Shown here in pieces: positions 1-8,274 of a stretch of DNA of 64,000 bases. This stretch comes from an uncultured Erythrobacter sp. (lineage in GTDB: Bacteria; Pseudomonadota; Alphaproteobacteria; Sphingomonadales; Sphingomonadaceae). The number at the start of each line of letters is the position of its first letter. Within the stretch, counting starts at the first letter, position 1. The notes beneath the pieces were generated by a model that made no database searches, was not told the DNA's origin, and saw only the letters and a list, made by a program, of their open reading frames with translations. The stretch is from contig NZ_OY284435.1 of assembly GCF_958304185.1 (NCBI RefSeq), forward strand, positions 124,001 to 188,000. The letters are read 5' to 3'. A program made the translations under genes and the position numbers.

Positions 1-165
1 GATATCGGGCTGGGCTACCGCATCTTCCTCGTCCGCCGCTACCTCGCGATGGACGTGATCCTGCCCTACGTCGCATGGATCGCGATCCTTGCCGTGGTGA
101 TGGATTTCGCCCTGTCGCGCGGCAGCCGCCGCCTGTTTGGCTGGGCGCATGGGGCCGCGCATTGA
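1..165 (+). CDS. ABC transporter permease, C-terminal end (partial)
   Basis: The frame is open from the first base and ends at TGA 163-165, leaving 54 codons. They contain one hydrophobic segment (ILPYVAWIAILAVVMDFAL) and a basic tail, as at the end of TauC/SsuC-type inner-membrane permeases. The stop shares one base with the start of the next gene, an ABC ATPase, so the two are translationally coupled. In the family the permease pairs with that ATPase and with a periplasmic binding protein, which should lie upstream of the window. The substrate is inferred from the downstream catabolic genes to be guanidine or urea. Only the end is visible, so the subfamily is uncertain. Confidence 0.75.
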   Translation, partial: DIGLGYRIFLVRRYLAMDVILPYVAWIAILAVVMDFALSRGSRRLFGWAHGAAH

Positions 166-959
166 TGGCGTTGCTGAGCCTCAAGAACCTGTGGGTCGAG
201 TATGGCGAAAAGGTCGTACTCGAACGGATTTCGCTCGATATTGCCGAGGGATCCTTCGTCTCGATCATCGGGCCATCAGGCGCGGGCAAGAGCAGCCTGC
301 TGCGGGTGGTGCTGGGGCAGGAGAAGCCGACGCGAGGGACGATCACCTTGGACGGCGCACCGCTGCCGCCAGAATGCGGGCCGGATCGCGGGGTGGTGTT
401 TCAGCGTTACTCGGTGTTCCCGCATTTAACTGTGCTGGGTAACACTCTGCTGGGGCTAGAATTTTCCGCCTCACCGTTAACCGCCCGTCTGTTCGGTAGC
501 GCCCGGCGGGCTGCGGTGGCGGAGGCTGAGGGGATGCTGGAATCGGTCGGGCTGGCCGATAGCCGCCACCTCTACCCAGCGCAGATGTCGGGCGGGATGC
601 AGCAGCGCCTCGCCATCGCCCAAGCCCTGATCAAGCGGCCCCGCATCCTGTTGCTGGACGAGCCTTTCGGCGCGCTCGATCCCGGCATTCGCAAGGATAT
701 GCACGCGCTCATCACCCGGCTGTGGCGTGAGCATGGGCTGACGATCATCATGGTAACGCACGACATCAAAGAGGCTTTTTCGCTCGGCACACGCGTGCTG
801 ACGCTCGACAAGCGCCGCCACGATCCGCACGCCCCGCAGCGCTATGGTGCGGCGGTCATCTATGACCTCGAACTGACCCGCAAGCACGCCGTCCAAGCCG
901 CGGTGGAAGTGGCGGCCTTGGCTGACGGTATTACGATTGACACAGTTGGTAATAATTGA
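165..959 (+). CDS. ABC transporter ATP-binding protein, taurine/nitrate type
   Basis: This 264-residue cytoplasmic ATPase powers the importer whose permease ends immediately upstream. Visible motifs are Walker A GPSGAGKS (about residues 36-43), a Q-loop VVFQRYSVFPHL, the signature MSGGMQQR (about 141) and Walker B ILLLDEPFGALDP (about 161), followed by the H-loop MVTHD. ATG 165 is chosen over an in-frame ATG at 75 because the upstream codons overlap the permease frame, while 165 gives a one-base TGATG overlap. SEED-type annotations call such proteins 'urea carboxylase-related ABC transporter'. Given the DUF1989 genes downstream, guanidine uptake is the better guess. Substrate assignment is inference. 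Confidence 0.92.
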   Translation: MALLSLKNLWVEYGEKVVLERISLDIAEGSFVSIIGPSGAGKSSLLRVVLGQEKPTRGTITLDGAPLPPECGPDRGVVFQRYSVFPHLTVLGNTLLGLEFSASPLTARLFGSARRAAVAEAEGMLESVGLADSRHLYPAQMSGGMQQRLAIAQALIKRPRILLLDEPFGALDPGIRKDMHALITRLWREHGLTIIMVTHDIKEAFSLGTRVLTLDKRRHDPHAPQRYGAAVIYDLELTRKHAVQAAVEVAALADGITIDTVGNN

Positions 960-971
960 AATGATCGCTGC

Positions 972-1451
972 ATGAGCTCCCCCGAACCCTCCCGCCTCGC
1001 GCGCCTCAGCATGAGCCTGCCGGCGGAACTGTTCCGTCAGCTCGACATGATGGTCGAGGAACGCGGACTGCCCTCGCGCTCGCAGCTGATCGCCGAATTG
1101 ATCCGCCACGCGCTGGCCGAGCATGAGGCGCTGACCCGACCGGACGAGACGCTCGCGGGGACTGTCACCATTGTCTATGCTGGAGGCGGTGGCAGGGTTC
1201 GTCAGCAACTGGCTGAAACGCAAGTGGATTACCTCAAGGAGGTGATTTCCTCGCAGCACGTGTTCCTTGAAGAGGACCAGTCGCTCGAAGTGCTGCTGGT
1301 GCAGGGGCCTGCGGTGCGGCTGAAGCAGCTGTGCGATGCCTTGCGCGCGATCCGGGGCGTGCAGCAATTGCAGCTCGTCACCACCACCGCGCTGCTGCCG
1401 CCGCTGCATGAACAGGACTTTCCGCCTGCGCGGCAGGAGGCTGCCGAATGA
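972..1451 (+). CDS. NikR-like ribbon-helix-helix regulator lacking most nickel ligands
   Basis: This 159-residue protein has an N-terminal ribbon-helix-helix DNA-binding fold (about residues 8-50) and a NikR-like ACT-type C-terminal domain (about 62-140). Aligned by eye with E. coli NikR, the high-affinity nickel ligands His76, His87, His89 and Cys95 correspond to Val85, His96, Phe98 and Ser104, so only one of four is kept. It is therefore unlikely to sense nickel in the classical way. It lies inside the urea/guanidine operon, 12 bases after the ATPase gene and overlapping UAAP1 by ATGA. It may repress or tune this operon in response to another ligand. Family membership is good; ligand and targets are unknown. 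Confidence 0.82.
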   Translation: MSSPEPSRLARLSMSLPAELFRQLDMMVEERGLPSRSQLIAELIRHALAEHEALTRPDETLAGTVTIVYAGGGGRVRQQLAETQVDYLKEVISSQHVFLEEDQSLEVLLVQGPAVRLKQLCDALRAIRGVQQLQLVTTTALLPPLHEQDFPPARQEAAE

Positions 1452-2269
1452 GCGGGACTGCCGATCCCAAGGCCGCGCGCGATCATGCCCGCGCGCAAGG
1501 CGGCACGCGGGTCGAAGCGATGCCGACCTTGCCGCCTGTCGCGGGCGACCTGCCCGAAGGCGTGGCCGCCGACGACTTGCTGTGGGAAGAAACCATAGCG
1601 CCGGGCGGATATGCCTCCCGCCGGATCGCGCGCGGCACCCGGTTGCGGCTGATCGACAAGGCGGGCGATGCCTGCGCGAGCGTCAATATCTTCAACGCCG
1701 AAATGCCGACCGAGCGGCTGAACGTCGCCGATACCGTCAAGGTGCAGTGGAGCGCCTATCTCGGCGCGGGCAAGCTGTTGCTCAGCGACATGGGCCGGGT
1801 GCTAATGAGCATCCTCGAAGACGACGCTGGCACGCACGACACTTTCTGCGGCGTCTCAACTGCCGCCAGCAACCTGCGGAAATATGGTGAGGGCCGTAAC
1901 TCCGGCGCTTACCCTAATGGGCGCGACCGGCTGATCCTCGGCGCGGCCAAGCACGGTCTGACCCGGCGCGACGTCCACCCTTGCGTGAACCTGTTCAAGG
2001 GCACCCGGATCGAGACTGACGGCACGATCACGCCAATCGTTGGCCCCTTTGCGGCAGGCCGCGAAGTGCTGCTGCGCGCCGAGATGGATGTCATCGTAGT
2101 GATCGCCAACTGCCCTCATGTGCTCGACCCGCGCGAGGGCTGGAACTCCGCCCCACTGCGCGTCACCGCATGGCACGGCGCGATTACGCCTGAACAAGAC
2201 CCCGTGCGCAATGCCACACCAGAGGGGCAACGCGCCTTCCTCAACACCGAGGACTACTACCGCCGATAA
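1448..2269 (+). CDS. UAAP1-type DUF1989 protein, probable carboxyguanidine deiminase subunit
   Basis: This 273-residue member of the DUF1989 family was historically called urea carboxylase-associated protein or 'aminomethyltransferase'. In characterised guanidine-using bacteria the two DUF1989 proteins form a heteromeric carboxyguanidine deiminase (CgdAB) that converts carboxyguanidine to allophanate and ammonia. The conserved core is visible: GTRLRLIDKAGDACASVNIF, the region around THDTFCG, HPCVNLF, and a C-terminal block with EMDVIVVIANCPH. The first 45 or so residues are a variable extension. It overlaps the regulator gene by ATGA and lies 24 bases before UAAP2. The two-subunit arrangement strongly favours a guanidine pathway, but activity is inferred. 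I leave the symbol blank because I cannot say which subunit is CgdA. Confidence 0.88.
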   Translation: MSGTADPKAARDHARAQGGTRVEAMPTLPPVAGDLPEGVAADDLLWEETIAPGGYASRRIARGTRLRLIDKAGDACASVNIFNAEMPTERLNVADTVKVQWSAYLGAGKLLLSDMGRVLMSILEDDAGTHDTFCGVSTAASNLRKYGEGRNSGAYPNGRDRLILGAAKHGLTRRDVHPCVNLFKGTRIETDGTITPIVGPFAAGREVLLRAEMDVIVVIANCPHVLDPREGWNSAPLRVTAWHGAITPEQDPVRNATPEGQRAFLNTEDYYRR

Positions 2270-2293
2270 CCCGCGCAAAAAGCAAGGCAAACC

Positions 2294-2929
2294 ATGACCA
2301 GCGACCCGGCCCTCTCCGGCCTTTCCGGCACTATCATTCACGACGAGATCGTGCCCGCCCGCGCACCGTGGTTGCACCATGTCGCGGCGGGGGAAGTGCT
2401 GCGGATCGTCGATCTCGAGGGCAATCAGGCGGTCGACTTCCTGATCTATGCCGCCGCTGATGATGCCGAGCGATACTCCGCGCAGGACACTGTTGCAGCG
2501 CAGGGTAACTTGTTCCTGCGCACCGGAGCTGTGCTCCTCTCGAACGAAGGCCGCGCGCTGATGACCATCGTGGACAGCGCAGTGGAGTATCACGATACCA
2601 TCGGCGGGGCGTGTTCGTGCGAATCCAATACCTTGCGTTACGGTCATCACACCAAGTCGCAGCACGCCTGCGTCGAGAACTTCCTTGAAGCGAACCTCAC
2701 CCAAGGTCGCAGCAAGCGCGATATTGTCTCCAACATCAACTTCTTCATGAACGTTCCGGTGGAGGAAGATGGCACGCTTGGTATCGTGGACGGCATTTCT
2801 GCCCCTGGCCTCACCGTTGACCTGCGCGCCGAGATGGATGTGATCGTGGTCGTGTCGAACTGCCCGCAGATCAACAATCCCTGCAACGGCTTCAACCCGA
2901 CGCCGGTGCGGATGATTGTGACCGCGTGA
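2294..2929 (+). CDS. UAAP2-type DUF1989 protein, probable carboxyguanidine deiminase subunit
   Basis: This 211-residue DUF1989 paralogue of the preceding gene is the probable second subunit of carboxyguanidine deiminase. It shows the shared core: GEVLRIVDLEGNQAVDFLIY, VEYHDTIGG, a Cys/His-rich stretch (ACSCES, HHTKSQHAC) that could bind metal, NINFFMNVPV, and near the end EMDVIVVVSNCPQINNPCNG. Its stop TGA 2927-2929 overlaps the GTG start of the carboxylase. The two DUF1989 genes share the EMDVIVV-SNCP block, which suggests duplication and divergence. Confidence is high for family and moderate for the enzymatic role. Confidence 0.88.
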   Translation: MTSDPALSGLSGTIIHDEIVPARAPWLHHVAAGEVLRIVDLEGNQAVDFLIYAAADDAERYSAQDTVAAQGNLFLRTGAVLLSNEGRALMTIVDSAVEYHDTIGGACSCESNTLRYGHHTKSQHACVENFLEANLTQGRSKRDIVSNINFFMNVPVEEDGTLGIVDGISAPGLTVDLRAEMDVIVVVSNCPQINNPCNGFNPTPVRMIVTA

Positions 2930-5900
2930 CTTTCGACACTGTCCTCATCGCCAATCGGGGCGCGATTGCGACGCGGATCATCCGCACGTGCAAGGCGATG
3001 GGGCTGCGCAGCGTGGCGGTCTATTCCGAGGCGGACGCAGGCTCGCTCCATGTCAGCGCGGCGGACGCGGCGGTGTGCATCGGGCCGGGCCCAGCGGCGC
3101 AGAGCTACCTGAATGTCGAGGCCATTCTGGCAGCGGCCAAGGCGACGGGCGCCGGGGCGATCCATCCGGGCTACGGCTTCCTCGCCGAGAATGCCGAGTT
3201 TGCCGAAAGCTGCGCGGCGGCAGGGATCGCCTTTATCGGGCCGACGCCGGACAATATCCGCACCTTTGGCCTCAAGCACTCCGCCCGTGCGCTAGCCGAA
3301 GCGCATGGCCTGCCGCTCGCCCCTGGCACCGGGTTGCTGACCGGCGAGGACGAGGCGGCCGAGGCGGCGGCGCGGATTGGCTATCCGGTGATCCTCAAGG
3401 CCACGGCAGGTGGCGGCGGCATCGGCATGCGCATTTGCGAGAGCGAGGCAGCGGTGCGCGACGGTTTTGCCGCAGTCGTCCGGCAGGGAGAAGCCAGCTT
3501 CGGCGATGCGGGCGTCTTCCTTGAGCGCTATGTCGCCCGCGCGCGGCATATCGAAGTGCAGATCTTCGGCGACGGGCAGGGCCGGGTGATGGCACTGGGT
3601 GAGCGTGACTGCTCGCTGCAACGGCGCAACCAGAAGGTCGTGGAAGAAGCGCCCGCGCCGTGCCTGTCGGACGCCAAGCGCGCCGAGCTGATTGCTGCTG
3701 CGGTGCGGTTGGGCGAAGCGGCGGGGTATCTGTCGGCTGGCACGGTCGAATTCCTGTACGATGCGCAGCGCGACGATTTCTTCTTCCTCGAAATGAACAC
3801 CCGGCTTCAGGTCGAACACGGCGTCACCGAGGAGGTGATGAGGATCGATCTGGTCGAATGGATGATCCGGGGCGCAGCGGGCGACTTCGCCTTTCTCGAT
3901 GCCCCCGCGCCCACCGCGCAAGGCCACGCGGTTCAGGTGCGGCTCTATGCCGAAGATCCGGCGATGGATTACCGTCCCACGATCGGCACGCTCGTCAACG
4001 TCGCCTTTCCCGACAATATCCGCGCCGAGACTTGGGTCATGGCGGGCAGCGAGGTCAGCGCGTTTTACGATCCGATGCTGGCGAAGCTGATCACCTATGC
4101 CGACACGCGCGATGCCGCCATTGGCGTGATGCAGGCGGCGCTGGATGCCTCCCGTGTCGACGGGCTCGAGACCAACCTCAGGTGGCTGCGCGATGTGGTG
4201 CGGCATGAGGGCTTTACCAGCGGCGAAGTCTCGACCCGGATGCTTGATCACGTCGGCTATGCGCGCCGCGCGGTGCGGGTAATTGCAGGCGGCACGGCAA
4301 CTTCGGTGCAGGACTTCCCCGGCCGCCTCGGTCTGTGGGATGTGGGCGTCCCGCCGTCAGGGCCGATGGATGATCGGAGCTTCCGGCTGGGCAATCTCAT
4401 GCTCGGCAACCCCGAGGTTACAGCGGGGCTGGAGGTCACTGCCAGCGGGCCAACCCTGCTGTTCGAAGCGCCTGCGACCATATGCCTGACCGGCGCGGAT
4501 TTCGGCGCGAAGCTCGACGGCGAGACCGTCGCGCGCGGGGTGCCGATAGCTATCGCCGCTGGGCAGACCCTCGCGCTAGGGCGGGCGAGCGGCGGGGGGA
4601 TGCGCGGCTATATCCTGTTCGCGGGCGGGCTTGATGTGGTGCCCTATCTCGGCAGCGCGGCGACTTTCACACTCGGTCAGTTCGGCGGCCACGCCGCGCG
4701 CGGACTGGTGGCGGGCGATGTGCTGCATCTGGGCGATGGTGCGACCGGCGAGGGTATCACGGCGCCGCTTCCCGCGCTCTCCCGGACATGGGAGTTGCGC
4801 GTTCTCTACGGCCCCCACGGCGCGCCCGATTTCTTCACGCCGGACGACATCGCCCGCTTCCTCGAAGCCGAGTGGCAGGTGCATTACAACTCCAACCGCA
4901 CCGGGGTGCGTCTGGTCGGCCCCAAGCCCGAATGGGCGCGGCGCGACGGGGGTGAGGCGGGGCTGCACCCGTCGAATATTCACGACAACCCCTATGCCAT
5001 CGGCGCGGTCGATTTCACCGGGGATATGCCGATCATCCTCGGGCCGGACGGGCCTTCGCTGGGGGGCTTCGTGTGCCCCTTCACGGTGATCGCGGCGGAT
5101 CGGTGGAAGATCGGTCAGCTCAGCCCTGATGACCGGCTCCGCTTCGTGCCAGTCACGATTGCCGACGCCATGGCGGCGAACGCCGCGCCGCTCAACGCTC
5201 TGCCCGTGCCGACCTCGACGCGCGCGATTGCGGGCCTCTCACCGGTACTCGCGGAGCTGCCCGCGCTCGGCGCACGCCCCAAGACCACCTATCGTCAACA
5301 GGGCGACCGCAACATTCTCGTCGAATATGGCGACATCGTGCTCGATATCGAGCTGCGCATCCGCATCCATGCGCTGATGCAGGCGCTGGAGGCAATGAAC
5401 CTGCCCGGCGTGATCGACATCACCCCAGGCATCCGCTCGCTGCAATTGCACTTCGACGGCACCACGCTGGATCAGCCCCGCGCGCTCGCCGCGTTGATGG
5501 CGGCCGAGGAGGCGATGGGGGATCTCGATGATTTCGAAACGCCCTCGCGCATCGTGCACCTGCCGCTGAGCTGGCGTGATCCCGCGATTGAGGAGACCAT
5601 CGCCAAGTATATCGGCACGGTGCGCGACGATGCGCCGTGGTGCCCGGACAATATCGAGTTCATCCGCCGTATCAATGGTCTGCCCGATGCGCAGGCGGTC
5701 GAAGATCTGATCTTCGATGCCAGCTACCTCGTGCTGGGCCTTGGCGATGTCTACCTCGGCGCGCCGGTTGCAACCCCGGTCGATCCGCGCCACCGGCTCG
5801 TCACCACCAAATACAACCCCGCGCGCACCTGGACTCCGCCCAATGTGGTCGGGATCGGCGGCGCCTATATGTGCATCTACGGGATGGAGGGGCCGGGCGG

Positions 5901-6510
5901 CTATCAGCTGTTCGGGCGGACCATTCAGGTGTGGAACACGCACCGGCAGACCGACGCCTTCGTCGATGGCAAGCCGTGGCTGTTGCGGTTCTTCGACCAG
6001 ATCCGGTTCTTCCCTGTCACCGCCGACGAACTCACCGATTGGCGCCGCGATTTCCCGCATGGGCGGCGGTCGATCAAGGTCGAAGAGACCACCTTCCGCC
6101 TCGCCGATTACCGCGCGTTCCTGGCCGATAACGCCGCCAGCATCGCCGCTTTCGAGACCACCCGCCAAGCCGCCTTTGATGCCGAACGCGCCGCGTGGCA
6201 GGCCTCGGGCGAGTTCGACCGGGTCAGCGACCTGCTCGAAGGCGGAGCAGGCGGCGGCGATGTGGTGGCAATCGAGGTGCCGGACGGCGCGGATGTGATC
6301 GAAGCCCCGTTCGGCGGCAGCGTGTGGAAGCTCCTAGTCGCTCCCGGCGATGTGGTGGCGGAAGGCGATGTGATCGCGGTGATTGAGGCGATGAAGATGG
6401 AATGCCCGTTTGAAAGCCCCGCCAGCGGCACGGTGGCCGCGCTCTACATCACTGAGCATCAGGCCTTGCAACCCGGCGCGCCAATGCTGGCCTTGAGGAA
6501 AGCATCGTGA
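2926..6510 (+). CDS. Biotin-dependent urea/guanidine carboxylase
   Basis: This 1194-residue cytoplasmic carboxylase adds CO2 to urea or guanidine using ATP and biotin. Domain order is biotin carboxylase N-domain (1-110), ATP-grasp (about 115-320), biotin carboxylase C-domain (about 335-440), a KipA/AHS2-like domain (from about 450), a KipI/AHS1-like domain (about 780-990), a linker, and a C-terminal biotinyl domain with the acceptor lysine in EAMKMECP. Length and order match the urea carboxylase family. The start is GTG 2926, overlapping the upstream stop as GTGA. Because the operon has both DUF1989 genes, guanidine is the more likely substrate; the sequence alone does not settle it. Allophanate hydrolase follows in a second GTGA overlap. 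Confidence 0.93.
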   Translation: MTFDTVLIANRGAIATRIIRTCKAMGLRSVAVYSEADAGSLHVSAADAAVCIGPGPAAQSYLNVEAILAAAKATGAGAIHPGYGFLAENAEFAESCAAAGIAFIGPTPDNIRTFGLKHSARALAEAHGLPLAPGTGLLTGEDEAAEAAARIGYPVILKATAGGGGIGMRICESEAAVRDGFAAVVRQGEASFGDAGVFLERYVARARHIEVQIFGDGQGRVMALGERDCSLQRRNQKVVEEAPAPCLSDAKRAELIAAAVRLGEAAGYLSAGTVEFLYDAQRDDFFFLEMNTRLQVEHGVTEEVMRIDLVEWMIRGAAGDFAFLDAPAPTAQGHAVQVRLYAEDPAMDYRPTIGTLVNVAFPDNIRAETWVMAGSEVSAFYDPMLAKLITYADTRDAAIGVMQAALDASRVDGLETNLRWLRDVVRHEGFTSGEVSTRMLDHVGYARRAVRVIAGGTATSVQDFPGRLGLWDVGVPPSGPMDDRSFRLGNLMLGNPEVTAGLEVTASGPTLLFEAPATICLTGADFGAKLDGETVARGVPIAIAAGQTLALGRASGGGMRGYILFAGGLDVVPYLGSAATFTLGQFGGHAARGLVAGDVLHLGDGATGEGITAPLPALSRTWELRVLYGPHGAPDFFTPDDIARFLEAEWQVHYNSNRTGVRLVGPKPEWARRDGGEAGLHPSNIHDNPYAIGAVDFTGDMPIILGPDGPSLGGFVCPFTVIAADRWKIGQLSPDDRLRFVPVTIADAMAANAAPLNALPVPTSTRAIAGLSPVLAELPALGARPKTTYRQQGDRNILVEYGDIVLDIELRIRIHALMQALEAMNLPGVIDITPGIRSLQLHFDGTTLDQPRALAALMAAEEAMGDLDDFETPSRIVHLPLSWRDPAIEETIAKYIGTVRDDAPWCPDNIEFIRRINGLPDAQAVEDLIFDASYLVLGLGDVYLGAPVATPVDPRHRLVTTKYNPARTWTPPNVVGIGGAYMCIYGMEGPGGYQLFGRTIQVWNTHRQTDAFVDGKPWLLRFFDQIRFFPVTADELTDWRRDFPHGRRSIKVEETTFRLADYRAFLADNAASIAAFETTRQAAFDAERAAWQASGEFDRVSDLLEGGAGGGDVVAIEVPDGADVIEAPFGGSVWKLLVAPGDVVAEGDVIAVIEAMKMECPFESPASGTVAALYITEHQALQPGAPMLALRKAS

Positions 6511-8273
6511 GCACCTTTGCCCGCCTCAGCGCGACCGCCATCGCGGCAAACGTCACCAGTGGCGAGGCCACCGCGCTCGCCGTGATCGAGGATACGCTCG
6601 CCCGCCTCGCCGCCTATGATGCGCATCAGCCGCAGGTGTGGATCAGCCGCGCCGACCCTGCGGCCCTGCGCGCCGCCGCCCGCGCCATTGACGCGCGGGT
6701 CGCGGCGGGCGAGCACTTGCCGCTCGCCGGAGTGCCGTTTGCGGCGAAGGACAATATCGACGTCGCCGGGCTGGAGACGACCGCTGCCTGCCCGACCTTC
6801 GCCTATCGGCCTGAGCGTTCCGCCACCGCGATCGAACGGCTAGAAGCGGCGGGCGCGATCTGTGTCGGCAAAACCAATCTCGATCAGTTCGCCACCGGCC
6901 TCGTCGGCACGCGCAGCCCCTATGGCATCCCGCGCAACGCCTATAACCGTGACTATGTCAGCGGCGGTTCAAGCTCCGGCTCGGCGATAGCCGTGGCGGC
7001 GGGGCTGGTGGCGTTCGCGCTTGGCACGGATACGGCGGGGTCGGGCCGGGTGCCTGCGGCGTTCAATCACCTTATCGGGTTGAAGCCGACCAAGGGCCGC
7101 TGGAGCACGCGCGGCCTGGTGCCGGCCTGCCGGACGCTCGATTGCATCACGGTGTTCACCGATGCCCTGCATGATGCGCAGACCGTAGATGCTGTGATCG
7201 CCGGGTTCGATGCCGAGGACGCCTTTTCGCGCGTACCCTCGGACGTTGCGATTAGCGGTCGCCGGATCGGGGTGCCGCGCCGTGATCAGCGGGTGTTCTT
7301 CGGCGATGTCGCGGCCGAATATCTCTACGACCGCGCGCTAGGCGTGCTGGCGGCGCAGGGCGAGATCGTAGAGATCGACATCGCCCCGCTGCTCGAAGCC
7401 GCGCGCCTGCTCTACGGCGGGCCGTGGGTGGCAGAACGCACCGCAGCCGTCGCTCCGCTGCTCGATAGCAATCCGCTCGCCATCGACCCGGTGGTGCGCG
7501 AAGTCATCGCGCCCGGCAGTGCCATGCTCGCGACCGAATTGTGGAACGGCATCTACCGCCTCGCCGAATTGCAGCGCCATGCCGAGAGCATGTGGAGCGA
7601 GGTCGATGTGCTCGCTTTCCCCACCACCGGCACCACTTACCGGGTCGCCGAACTGCTCGAAGCGCCGGTGGCATTGAACAGCAATCTCGGGCTCTATACC
7701 AATTTCGTGAACTTGCTCGACATGGCCGCGCTGGCGGTGCCAGCCGGTGCGCGCGACAATGGCACGGGCTTCGGAATCACGCTGATCGGGCCTGCGCACA
7801 GCGATCTTGCGCTCATTGACCTCGCGCGTTCGTATCTGGCTTCGGCCGACCTTCCCCTTCCGCCACCGCTCGATCTTGGAGACCGCATGGACACCGTCAA
7901 ACTCGCCGTCGTTGGTGCACATCTTGAAGGGATGCCGCTGCATTGGCAGCTGACGTCGCGCGGGGCGACCTTTGTGGGTGCCTTCACCACCGCGCCCAAT
8001 TACCGGCTGTATGCGATGGCCGATTCCGTCCCGCCCAAGCCTGCGCTGGTGCATAGTGAGGACGGGGCCGAAATCGCTCTGGAAGTCTACGAGCTCGACA
8101 TGGCCAGCTTCGGCAGCTTCGTCACCGAGGTGCCTCCGCCGCTTGCGATTGGCACGGTCACGCTCGCCGACGGCAGCAGCGTCAAGGGCTTCGTCGCCGA
8201 ACCGCGCGCGCTGACCGGGGCGGAAGACATCACTCATCTGGGCGGCTGGCGCGCCTATATCGCCTCGCGATGA
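6507..8273 (+). CDS. atzF: Allophanate hydrolase
   Basis: This 588-residue amidase-signature enzyme hydrolyses allophanate to ammonia and CO2, the last step of the urea carboxylase or guanidine carboxylase route. The amidase domain covers about residues 1-440. It carries the catalytic lysine in PFAAKDNIDVAG and the Ser-cisSer pair in SGGSSSGSA within a Gly/Ser-rich loop. The C-terminal 130 residues form the separate allophanate hydrolase C-domain (from about VKLAVVGAHLEGMPL), present in full-length AtzF. The start is GTG 6507, overlapping the carboxylase stop. The next gene, a histidine kinase, begins one base after the stop codon. Confidence 0.94.
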   Translation: MSTFARLSATAIAANVTSGEATALAVIEDTLARLAAYDAHQPQVWISRADPAALRAAARAIDARVAAGEHLPLAGVPFAAKDNIDVAGLETTAACPTFAYRPERSATAIERLEAAGAICVGKTNLDQFATGLVGTRSPYGIPRNAYNRDYVSGGSSSGSAIAVAAGLVAFALGTDTAGSGRVPAAFNHLIGLKPTKGRWSTRGLVPACRTLDCITVFTDALHDAQTVDAVIAGFDAEDAFSRVPSDVAISGRRIGVPRRDQRVFFGDVAAEYLYDRALGVLAAQGEIVEIDIAPLLEAARLLYGGPWVAERTAAVAPLLDSNPLAIDPVVREVIAPGSAMLATELWNGIYRLAELQRHAESMWSEVDVLAFPTTGTTYRVAELLEAPVALNSNLGLYTNFVNLLDMAALAVPAGARDNGTGFGITLIGPAHSDLALIDLARSYLASADLPLPPPLDLGDRMDTVKLAVVGAHLEGMPLHWQLTSRGATFVGAFTTAPNYRLYAMADSVPPKPALVHSEDGAEIALEVYELDMASFGSFVTEVPPPLAIGTVTLADGSSVKGFVAEPRALTGAEDITHLGGWRAYIASR

Positions 8274-8274
8274 T

